DNA from: Desulfarculaceae bacterium
GTDB lineage: Bacteria; Desulfobacterota; Desulfobacteria; Desulfobacterales; Desulfobacteraceae
Assembly (NCBI GenBank): GCA_021737205.1
Contig: JAIPEK010000025.1
Coordinates: 1-14,832, forward strand
Direction: 5' to 3'
DNA: 14,832 bases
The notes beneath the pieces were generated by a model, which did no database searches, had not been told where the DNA came from, and saw only the letters and a program-made list of their open reading frames with translations. Of the stretch, positions 7,014 to 13,761 are shown one piece after another (position 1 is the stretch's first letter; the number at the start of each line of letters is the position of its first letter). Position numbers and translations under genes: made by a program.

Positions 7014-9433
7014 TTTCCGAATACCTCCTGTAATGCCGGGATGCAGAACATGGCGCTGAGATATGCAGCACAGACCCCGCTGACCATGGTGACCCCCACA
7101 ACGAACATGGCGGGGTGTGACGCAAACAGCAGGCCCACGGTTCCGGCCCCCGTGGTCAGCATGGAAAAGGTCACCGCCTTTGCTGCCGGTCTCCTTTCCT
7201 TTTTATCGGGATAACTTGAAAGGAACACCCCGTAGTCGATGCTCAGTCCCAGGATCACGATCAGGGTGATCAGCACCACCACCGTGACCGGGATATGAAA
7301 AAAGGAAAGGACGCCGAATACGGCGGGTACGGCTGTGACAACCGGTACAAGCGCCAGTGCCGCCCGCTTTGTGTCCCGCAGAAAAAAAAGCGTCAGCCCC
7401 AGCACCCATATGCAGGAAAAAAGGGACACCTTTTTCATGTCGGACAGAACGCCTTGGAAAATGGTTCGGGAAAGCCGCTTTTTCGATACGATATAGGCAT
7501 TGTCGTACCGGTCCAGGATGGGCTGAGCTTTTTCAAGATTCCGGAGGTTGTCGTCAAAATATCCCAGAAGCTGTACCTTTGAATCGGTGTCATTGATATA
7601 CCGGTCCCGGAACGGACGAAGAATTTCCGGCATTTGTACATCCGCACGGATTTGTTCGGCACGGAGCATTTCATAAAACGGGCTGAAAGCTTCTTTTGAA
7701 AATCCGTATCCTGAGGCGGCTTTGGACACACGGGAGATGATGCGGTCAATGCGTTCCGGCGTCCAGTGGGCGTTCCAGGCCTCCAGGTTCCGTTTGCGGT
7801 GTTCCCGGGACGGCCACACAAGGGAAAGCGAGGTGAAACCCTCCACGGTGTCGACGATTTCCCGGCTCATTTTTTCATACTCTTTCCAGCCTTCCCGGGT
7901 AATTCCGGGGACACGATACATAATTCCTGACCTATCGTGTTTCTGATTAGGCTGAATGACAGGAATTATGTTTCGTGTCCCCGGAATTACCACTACCCCG
8001 GGGGTGTTGCGCCCGCCCCAGATGTCGTGGAACCGGTTTTCCGCCTCCCGGATTTCCCTGCTGCTTCCGTCGAACGAGGAAAGGTCTGTTGTGAACGTCA
8101 GTCCTTTCATGGAGATGCCGCAAAAAACGAGCACGGTTATCCATGCGGCAAGGACCGGCATGGGAGGAATCCGCTTTCCGGAAAAAAGAAAGCGGGTGCC
8201 GCCGGAGGCAAATGTGGCCGGGGTCCAGAAATGGGGGATGATGAAAAGATACACAATCACGCACAACAGAATGCTGACAATGGAAAAGGTGGCAAGTTCG
8301 TGGTAGTCCTGCACCGAGGATGTGTAGAACGAGACAAACACCCCGATGGTGGTCAGGGATGCGATCCGCACCAGGGTCGCTGTCTGTTTGAGTTTGCCGT
8401 ACCCTTCGGTCTTGAACGCGGTGTAGGCGTGAATGCCGTAATCCACTGCAATCCCGGCGATCACGGCGGCAAATCCCATCATGAAGAGGGAAAGATCTTT
8501 GTAAAATACGGAAGCGACGGCCACAGCCGCAAGGATGGCGGCAAACGGAGAGACAAAGATCAGGATCGCCTCGTATGACCGGAAAACCAGCAGCATCAGC
8601 AGGATGAACGCCGCCGTGACAAAAATCATGGCGATGCGGATGTCGTTTTTGATGACGGCCTCGTTGCTAATCGTGTGCCTGTGGCCGCTGATCACGGTGA
8701 TATCGAGCTCCGGATAATTTCCGGAAAGGTCCTCGACATCCTTCATCAGCCGCCGTGCGCCTTCGGCTTCGGTCACGGGAACGGATGTCCCGGCGACAAC
8801 CAGGGCGTGCGTTCCCGTAGCGTCCACAAACCGGCTGCCGGCCAGTTTCACCTTGTAGCCCATGGCACCCGCCATCCGGCTGATTTCATCGAATATCGGG
8901 TTCGACCAGCCGGCCGGGTCCACTTTCACGGCTGACTGTACAAACGAGCTCCCCGGTGTGGTGAGCATGACAAACACCTGTTTGATCTGTTCGGAAATTT
9001 CCTTCGGGGTTTCGAAACGTTCAAATACGCCATGCCCGGAAGGATCCGTGAGAACCGGCAGCAGTTCAGCCACCTGTCTGCGGGCCTTCGGCATGTCCAT
9101 GGTTTCTATACCGGTGGTCACTTCGGTGATGTCGGAAAGATTTGCAAGCTCGTCTGCAAAGGCGGCCGAACGCTCCAGAAGCGCTGATTGCGGGCCGGAG
9201 CCGGGAAGCTGGATGGAGAATGCCACCGTGCCCGCCATATCGGAATTCTGCAGAAAAGAGAGCTGTCTTTGAACCGCCGGGCTTTCCGGGAGCATGGACC
9301 CAACATCATTGTTGAAGGAGATCTGCGAGGTGCGGGCAAGCGAAATCGCCGTCAGCAAAAAAAGACAGATGCACACGGCTTTTCCGTGCCTGCCGAAAAA
9401 ATTGAATACAATGTCAAAACGCGTTTGTTTCAT
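7010..9433 (-). CDS. MMPL/RND-family lipid exporter
   Basis: This 807-residue transporter has two repeated halves, each with a membrane helix, a large periplasmic loop and five more helices. Helices are visible near 19-33, 267-286, 290-310, 314-330, 355-370, 383-400, 425-441, 668-685, 691-710, 716-731 and 755-800. The family's conserved aspartate motif appears twice, GIAVDYG at 327-333 and GLSIDYG at 729-735, as expected for proton-coupled transport. Such proteins export lipids or polyenes, and the aryl polyene counterpart is ApeM. It overlaps both neighbours in ATGA, between a LolA-like carrier and a lipoprotein. Residues about 481-512, in the second periplasmic loop, are encoded by an inserted palindromic element that keeps the frame. 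Without it the protein would be about 775 residues, nearer the usual family size. Confidence 0.93.
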   Translation of the reverse strand: MKQTRFDIVFNFFGRHGKAVCICLFLLTAISLARTSQISFNNDVGSMLPESPAVQRQLSFLQNSDMAGTVAFSIQLPGSGPQSALLERSAAFADELANLSDITEVTTGIETMDMPKARRQVAELLPVLTDPSGHGVFERFETPKEISEQIKQVFVMLTTPGSSFVQSAVKVDPAGWSNPIFDEISRMAGAMGYKVKLAGSRFVDATGTHALVVAGTSVPVTEAEGARRLMKDVEDLSGNYPELDITVISGHRHTISNEAVIKNDIRIAMIFVTAAFILLMLLVFRSYEAILIFVSPFAAILAAVAVASVFYKDLSLFMMGFAAVIAGIAVDYGIHAYTAFKTEGYGKLKQTATLVRIASLTTIGVFVSFYTSSVQDYHELATFSIVSILLCVIVYLFIIPHFWTPATFASGGTRFLFSGKRIPPMPVLAAWITVLVFCGISMKGLTFTTDLSSFDGSSREIREAENRFHDIWGGRNTPGVVVIPGTRNIIPVIQPNQKHDRSGIMYRVPGITREGWKEYEKMSREIVDTVEGFTSLSLVWPSREHRKRNLEAWNAHWTPERIDRIISRVSKAASGYGFSKEAFSPFYEMLRAEQIRADVQMPEILRPFRDRYINDTDSKVQLLGYFDDNLRNLEKAQPILDRYDNAYIVSKKRLSRTIFQGVLSDMKKVSLFSCIWVLGLTLFFLRDTKRAALALVPVVTAVPAVFGVLSFFHIPVTVVVLITLIVILGLSIDYGVFLSSYPDKKERRPAAKAVTFSMLTTGAGTVGLLFASHPAMFVVGVTMVSGVCAAYLSAMFCIPALQEVFGK
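7898..7991. repeat. REP/REPIN-like palindromic element inserted in frame in the exporter gene
   Basis: Two 32-base arms, 7898-7929 and 7960-7991, are reverse complements at 31 of 32 positions; the single difference is GATACA against GAAACA. They enclose a 30-base loop (7930-7959) with a small inner CCTA/TAGG pair. Each arm carries the core GGGGACACGA followed by an ACATAATTCC end. From memory, this resembles the GGGGACAC...TAATT palindromes that flank REP-associated tyrosine transposases in Desulfobacterota and relatives; that identification is not verified. The reading frame stays open, the arms encode VIPGTRNIIPV and SGIMYRVPGIT, and the flanking protein (PGVV before, REGWKEYEKM after) looks continuous without the insert. 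No transposase gene is in the window. Confidence 0.8.
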
Positions 9434-10059
9434 TTTCCCGGATTCCAGATGGCATCCGGAATTTTCCGGTTGATCCGGATATTGGAAAACCGGATTTCCG
9501 TGGTATCCCCGTTTGTCTCGAGAAGCCGGATCACTGATATGTATTTCTCGTCCTCCCGGAACCGGACCAGAATTTCATCGAGCATACGGCCGGCCGGGTT
9601 GTTTTCTCCGGGTTCAAATCGCACGGTGACAGGACTTTCAGACTGTACAGCGACCTTGTAGCTCTGTTCCAGTGCTGCGTATTCTCCTGAAAACCACAGC
9701 TTGATCTGCCGGACGGCCGTGTCCATGACCGGGTTGCCTTTGATGGAAATCCGGTTGGTTTTCCCGGTGTCCCCGTCCTTTTTGATGATGGTCTCTCCAT
9801 CCATGATCAAAGAATAGGCGATGGGGGATTGAACCTGCCAGGCGAGTTTGTCCGGCTTTTCCATGTGGATGGTGCCCCGGATTTCCACCGGGGTTTCGAA
9901 CATGGCAAGGTGTTTGATCTGGACAAAATCGGCGGTCAGCGTTCGTGTCAATGCCATTTTTTTCTCGATCCCGTCGAGTACGGAGGAAGCGTTCCCTGTG
10001 AGCGGGGCGATCAACGGCAGAATCCATACGGCGGTGATAATCAGGGCGGTTTTGCGCAT
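9430..10059 (-). CDS. LolA-like outer-membrane lipoprotein carrier protein
   Basis: This periplasmic carrier has about 209 residues, close to the LolA family length. A signal peptide (MRKTALIITAV then a hydrophobic core) probably ends near NAS at residues 22-24. The mature part starts LDGIEKKMALTRTLTADFVQIKHL, and its HMEKPDKLAWQV segment is typical of LolA (repeated MxxPxKLxW type). LolA-fold proteins carry hydrophobic cargo across the periplasm, and the aryl polyene counterpart is ApeL. I place the start at the ATG at 10059, which lies 8 nt after AAGGAG (10073-10068) and overlaps the upstream stop as TGATG. A GTG at 10062 would add one residue. The stop overlaps the exporter start in ATGA, linking carrier and transporter. 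Confidence 0.88.
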   Translation of the reverse strand: MRKTALIITAVWILPLIAPLTGNASSVLDGIEKKMALTRTLTADFVQIKHLAMFETPVEIRGTIHMEKPDKLAWQVQSPIAYSLIMDGETIIKKDGDTGKTNRISIKGNPVMDTAVRQIKLWFSGEYAALEQSYKVAVQSESPVTVRFEPGENNPAGRMLDEILVRFREDEKYISVIRLLETNGDTTEIRFSNIRINRKIPDAIWNPGK

Positions 10060-11429
10060 CACAGGCTCTCCTTGAATACTTTGATATCCCCTGCGGCAAG
10101 AAGGGTTCGCCCGGACTCCACAGTGGCGCCGATCACCCCGAAACTACCGAAGGAGGCTTTTTTGGTGAGTTTGATCCGCAGCGTCTCGCCGATCCCGCCC
10201 GTTCCTTTGAGCGTGATGTTTTTCCCGCCGAGAAGGGCGCCCCTGTGGGGCGGAAGTCCTGTGTCTAACTCCTCGAATCCGTTCATTGCGGCTGCGGCCT
10301 GGGCCATCATTTCAAAAAGGGCCGCGTCTTCGATATTCCCGTCTGCCCGGGCAAACGGACTGTTTTCATCCACCACGGCTTCCACCTCCGCATACCGTTC
10401 TTTTACCACAAGAAGCCGGGAAACCAGCCGCATGGGGGATTTCTGGGGGATGATCCGGTCTGCCGGAACCGGCAGATACGTGATCCGGTCGTTTTTGTCC
10501 ATGTTTCTCCAGCAGGTCGGGTCCGAGGCCATATAATCCCCGGTAATCCGCCAGGCCAGAGCACGGCTGCCGAAACACGGGTCAAAGTGCTCACACGTTC
10601 TGCAGGGCCCCTTGATCTTCAATCGCCACCGGGAAAGATTCTCCAGGACTTCACTGTCTTTGAGGATGTTCTTGAGAGCGGTTTTTCGGATATTGCCCAG
10701 TGAGATCTCCACCCCTTTGAGCGGATGGATGTCGCCTGTCGGTGTCAGGACCGGGCTCAGGAGGAAGGAGGGGATGGAAGGCCCGGGAACCGGAGGGCAC
10801 GGGAGCCAGTGAATGCCGTATTCACGCTCGTCGAACCGTGCCAGATCAGTGAACAGGGCGTGGATGCTTGCCGGATCGGGAAGAGAGGAATCCAGATCTT
10901 CTCCGGCAGGCGGCCGGACCTCGAAGATCGGGGTGATCCGATTTTTCCTGGCCCGTTGCCACAGCGCCGAAAGTTCATCCATGTTGTTCCGGCTCACCGT
11001 TTCATGAACGGCCAATGAGGCGGCAGGTGTCGGATATCCTGCATCCAGCAGATGACCGAGTGCCGTATCAAACCCGGGCCGGCCCGGTTCCGCCAGGATA
11101 ATATCGACTTCTCGGTCCAGAAGGCGGCGCGCGGTATTCGTAGTGATGTCCGAACCGCATGTGGAAAGTTCCGCCTTCATTTCAAGTGTCCGGATGCAGT
11201 CGAGAAGGTCGGTAAGATACGGTTCCGCAACAGGTCCTTCCCCGAGCAGGGTGATCTTTTCCGCCCCGAGTGCGCGGGCCTTTTCAATGGTCTCTCGAAT
11301 TTCGCCGGTCGTCAGTTTGCTGTGCCCTGTTGCCGAATCGGTATCCCGGCGGTTTTGGTCCCGAAAGTTGGATTCCGGCGGAAGTTCAACCGAAAGGGAG
11401 GAAAGAAGAGGACCGTCGGGTTTCATCAT
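10059..11429 (-). CDS. Degenerate radical SAM/SPASM-like protein fused to a hotdog dehydratase (ApeP-like) domain
   Basis: This 456-residue fusion begins with a radical SAM-like barrel (about 10-230), where ELPPESNFRDQNRRD lines up with the usual CxxxCxxC loop. The three cysteine positions are Ser20, Asp24 and Arg27, so the AdoMet cluster ligands are gone. A LLGEGPVAEP stretch stands where GGEP is expected. A SPASM-like part follows: the LGNI segment near 244-247, then Cys276, Cys279, Cys285 and Cys306, which could still bind a cluster. Residues about 325-456 form a hotdog domain like ApeP. It has PMRLVSRLL and a helix FEMMAQAAAA with Glu373, but no GHFP histidine. The start is the first of two ATGs (11429 or 11426) after AGGA at 11440-11437. 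The protein may be a scaffold plus half of a heterodimeric dehydratase. Confidence 0.85.
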   Translation of the reverse strand: MMKPDGPLLSSLSVELPPESNFRDQNRRDTDSATGHSKLTTGEIRETIEKARALGAEKITLLGEGPVAEPYLTDLLDCIRTLEMKAELSTCGSDITTNTARRLLDREVDIILAEPGRPGFDTALGHLLDAGYPTPAASLAVHETVSRNNMDELSALWQRARKNRITPIFEVRPPAGEDLDSSLPDPASIHALFTDLARFDEREYGIHWLPCPPVPGPSIPSFLLSPVLTPTGDIHPLKGVEISLGNIRKTALKNILKDSEVLENLSRWRLKIKGPCRTCEHFDPCFGSRALAWRITGDYMASDPTCWRNMDKNDRITYLPVPADRIIPQKSPMRLVSRLLVVKERYAEVEAVVDENSPFARADGNIEDAALFEMMAQAAAAMNGFEELDTGLPPHRGALLGGKNITLKGTGGIGETLRIKLTKKASFGSFGVIGATVESGRTLLAAGDIKVFKESL

Positions 11430-11447
11430 TGAATGTTCCTGCTTTTG

Positions 11448-11542
11448 AAAGTTACAAGTTACAAGTGTTAAGTTGTAAGATTTTGATTTTTTGCCTTAAC
11501 CACTTAACACTTAACACTTAACACTTAATCACTTAACCACTT
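11448..11542. repeat. Inverted array of GTT-type heptamers between two genes (array B)
   Basis: The gap holds two facing arrays of 7-base units. On the plus strand, 11451-11478 reads as four heptamers: GTTACAA, GTTACAA, GTGTTAA, GTTGTAA. The other side, 11502-11529, contains ACTTAAC three times in perfect tandem plus one ACTTAAT copy; on the minus strand this unit is GTTAAGT. The arms pair: 11463-11473 is the exact reverse complement of 11502-11512, and of the same segment shifted by 7 and by 14 bases. The spacer is AT-rich. The array overlaps the last codons of the acyltransferase. It could form a hairpin or cruciform between coupled blocks of the operon. No convincing promoter or U-tract terminator is seen. 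Confidence 0.8.
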
Positions 11543-12272
11543 CATACCTATCAATAAAATCCTGCATGGTCTGGCGGACCCGGTTCTTGAAAGCGAATGC
11601 GCTCATCCCCTGATATTCCGAAGGGTGGATTACCGGCAGCATGTGCACGTGGATTTCCCCGGGCCGGATCAGAAGGGACCCGCGGCCGGGTTTGTCTTCA
11701 CTTCCCAGGATGCAGACCGGCACCACACTGAGCCCGGTCGCCACGGCCGCCCGGAATACGCCGCTGTGGAAATGGCCGATCCGGGATGAGCCCGACCGGG
11801 TCCCTTCGGGAAAGCTGACAATGGATACGTTCTGTTCGGCAAGTTTCCCGGTGAGTTCGAGGAATTGGTCAAAGGGCATCTCCCGGACACTGATGTATCC
11901 GGCAAGCTTTGCGCAGACCCCGAGGATGGGAAGCTTGAACGGCCAGATGTTGACCACCTGGACGAACTCCCCGGGCAGGACCGCCATCAGAAATGCGTCC
12001 GATGCCGCCCGGTGGTTCACCACATACACGCACGGGTCCTCCGTTCTCCTGCCCCGGGAGGAATCGATGAACCGCACCCGGCCCACGATCAGGCCGAGCC
12101 CGAAGATCACCGCCTTGCCGTACCAGACGATGAGCCGCCGGAGGAGTTTCAAAACCACTCTTCTCGGCCGGAAAATCCTGACGGCAACCAGAAAAAGCCA
12201 GCCGGCGCAGAAGGCCCAGACTGTGAAGACCATGGAGAGGATATAAAACGTGATGTTCCTAAAGACCGTCAT
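11529..12272 (-). CDS. Lysophospholipid acyltransferase family protein (PlsC-like)
   Basis: This 247-residue membrane-associated acyltransferase has hydrophobic N-terminal segments at about residues 7-32 and 48-65. The catalytic HX4D motif is His87-Asp92 (NHRAASD), and the substrate-binding motif is FPEGTR at 154-159. A later VVPVCI segment near 183-188 fits motif IV of the PlsC family. Members move an acyl chain from ACP or CoA to a glycerol or other lipid acceptor at the inner membrane. In aryl polyene clusters the counterpart is ApeD. Directly after the ACP gene, it probably off-loads the finished chain onto a lipid anchor (inference). The last codons, encoding EVVK and the TGA stop, fall inside the heptamer repeat array that fills the following gap. 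Confidence 0.9.
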   Translation of the reverse strand: MTVFRNITFYILSMVFTVWAFCAGWLFLVAVRIFRPRRVVLKLLRRLIVWYGKAVIFGLGLIVGRVRFIDSSRGRRTEDPCVYVVNHRAASDAFLMAVLPGEFVQVVNIWPFKLPILGVCAKLAGYISVREMPFDQFLELTGKLAEQNVSIVSFPEGTRSGSSRIGHFHSGVFRAAVATGLSVVPVCILGSEDKPGRGSLLIRPGEIHVHMLPVIHPSEYQGMSAFAFKNRVRQTMQDFIDRYEVVK

Positions 12273-12526
12273 CAGGTCAATGTTTCCGTTTTCAGATGTT
12301 CAATGAACCGGTACAGATCCTCCAGGGTGGAGATCTCCTTGATGCGTTCATCATCCCGGAGGGTGACGCTGAACTTTTCCTGGAGCGCCACGATCAGATC
12401 CACCACGTCCAGGCTGTCAAGGCCGAGATCGGCGAAAATATCGGCCTCGGGTTCAAGTTTTTCTTCTTCGAGTTCAAACGATTCCATGAATACTTCGTTG
12501 GTCAGTTCGATTATGTTTTCATCCAT
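12272..12526 (-). CDS. Acyl carrier protein
   Basis: This is an 84-residue acidic protein with the phosphopantetheine attachment motif LGLDSLD, where Ser38 carries the prosthetic group. Length, charge and the helical pattern (VVDLIVALQEKF after the serine) are those of type II ACPs. It is the only carrier protein in the window, whereas E. coli aryl polyene clusters have two, so another may lie outside. It sits between a ketosynthase (TAATG overlap, 1 nt) and an acyltransferase (TGATG overlap, 1 nt). Its likely role is to hold the growing chain for both ketosynthases and the dehydratase, and then present it to the acyltransferase. That assignment is inferred from context. Confidence 0.95.
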   Translation of the reverse strand: MDENIIELTNEVFMESFELEEEKLEPEADIFADLGLDSLDVVDLIVALQEKFSVTLRDDERIKEISTLEDLYRFIEHLKTETLT

Positions 12527-13761
12527 TATTTTTCTCCGGTTGTAAGTTTCCTTACCACAAGCGAGGCGTTGATGCCCCCGAAAGCAAAGCAGTTTTTGAG
12601 TATGGTATTGAGTTTTTTATTGATTGTTTCCCGGACATGATGCACACCTCTGCAGTCTTCATCCACCTTCTCGAGGTTGAGCGTGGGGTAGACCGTCTCC
12701 CGCTTCATCATTTCCAGTACCGCTGCAAGCTCGACCGCCCCGGATGCACCAAGGGTGTGGCCGATGTAGCCTTTCAGGCTGTGGACCGGCACATCCGGGC
12801 CGAGTACCGAGGCCACGGCCTTTGCCTCTTGTGCATCCCCGTGCCGGGTGGCAGTGGCATGGGCGTTGACAAGGTCGATGTCACAGGCGTGTACGCCGGC
12901 CTGGGATAAAGCCGAATTCATACACCGGACCATGGAGGACCGGTCCGCCTGGCTGACATGGGCGCCGCTGCCGCAGGTATGGTAGCCGGTTATCTCGGCA
13001 AGCACAGGCGCACCCCGCCTTTTTGCATGCTCATATTCCTCCAGCACCAGGATGCCGGCCCCCTCGCCGCAGACGATTCCGTCCCGCTCCGTGTCAAACG
13101 GGCGGGGCGTGCGTTGCGGGTCCTCATTGAAAGAGGCGGACGAGGCAAACAGGATATCGAACGATCCGGTTACGGTGGGGTGGAGTTCTTCGGCTCCGCC
13201 GCAGAGCATCACGGACTGTCTGCCGCTGCGGATGAGGTCGAACCCGGTTCCGACCGCCTGGAGAGAGGAAGCGCAGGCCGCTGCCGTGGCCATGACGATC
13301 CCTTGAAGTCCTAAAAACTGGGCGATGTTCATGGCCGCGGTATGGGGGATGGTCTGGAAAAATTTCATGGCGGAAAGTTTCGACAGATCATGATCCGGCA
13401 GCATGGTCTCGAACGTATCATTCAAGGCTTCGGCTCCGCCCATGGTGGACCCCACCACACAACCGTACCGGTCACTTGCAAGTTCCGTCCGATCGATTCC
13501 GGCGGACAGTAGCGCCTCTTCGGCGGCAAACACGGCAAGCAGGCTCAAACGGCCCATGGACCGGCGTACTTTTCTCGGGATATGCCTGGCGGAGGGCAGT
13601 TCGACAGGGACGCCCACAAGGCTTCTAAGCCCTTTGTACTTCTCCCAGCCGGGCATGCGCAAGGTGGCGCACCGCCGGTTTTCGATTCCTTCCATCAGGG
13701 CGTCCACCCCGTTGCCCATTCCGGTAACGGCACCGGTTCCTGTAATCACCACCCGGTTCAT
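12526..13761 (-). CDS. Beta-ketoacyl-ACP synthase (FabF/KAS II-like)
   Basis: This 411-residue protein has the full length and both halves of a condensing enzyme that extends an ACP-bound chain with malonyl-ACP. The nucleophile is Cys163 in AAACASS. The two histidines are His301 in NAHATAT and His335 in GHTLGASG, and the GFGG-type loop near the C-terminus reads FAFGGINAS. The first histidine motif is HATAT rather than the usual HGTGT, a variant of secondary-metabolite ketosynthases. The start is the ATG in the ATGA overlap with the oxidoreductase, and the N-terminus NRVVITGTGAVT is typical of the family. The stop overlaps the ACP start in TAATG, so synthase and carrier should be made together. 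By cluster type it is closest in role to ApeR or ApeO of aryl polyene clusters, but which one cannot be decided here. Confidence 0.95.
   Translation of the reverse strand: MNRVVITGTGAVTGMGNGVDALMEGIENRRCATLRMPGWEKYKGLRSLVGVPVELPSARHIPRKVRRSMGRLSLLAVFAAEEALLSAGIDRTELASDRYGCVVGSTMGGAEALNDTFETMLPDHDLSKLSAMKFFQTIPHTAAMNIAQFLGLQGIVMATAAACASSLQAVGTGFDLIRSGRQSVMLCGGAEELHPTVTGSFDILFASSASFNEDPQRTPRPFDTERDGIVCGEGAGILVLEEYEHAKRRGAPVLAEITGYHTCGSGAHVSQADRSSMVRCMNSALSQAGVHACDIDLVNAHATATRHGDAQEAKAVASVLGPDVPVHSLKGYIGHTLGASGAVELAAVLEMMKRETVYPTLNLEKVDEDCRGVHHVRETINKKLNTILKNCFAFGGINASLVVRKLTTGEK

Noticed and set aside
6381..7214. Plus-strand open frame of 277 codons
   Set aside because: It runs opposite the lipoprotein and exporter genes, both of which have clear motifs and coupled starts; no ribosome-binding site or domain supports it.
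7898..7991. Remnant of an insertion sequence or frameshifted pseudogene in the exporter
   Set aside because: There is no transposase coding, the frame is open across the element, and both transporter halves are intact on either side.
11448..11542. CRISPR array
   Set aside because: The units are 7 bases with no spacers, and no cas gene is present.
13190..13440. Direct repeat GCTTCGGCTCCGCC-like in the ketosynthase gene
   Set aside because: Both copies encode a GGAE peptide in different parts of the protein; shared codons explain the short match.
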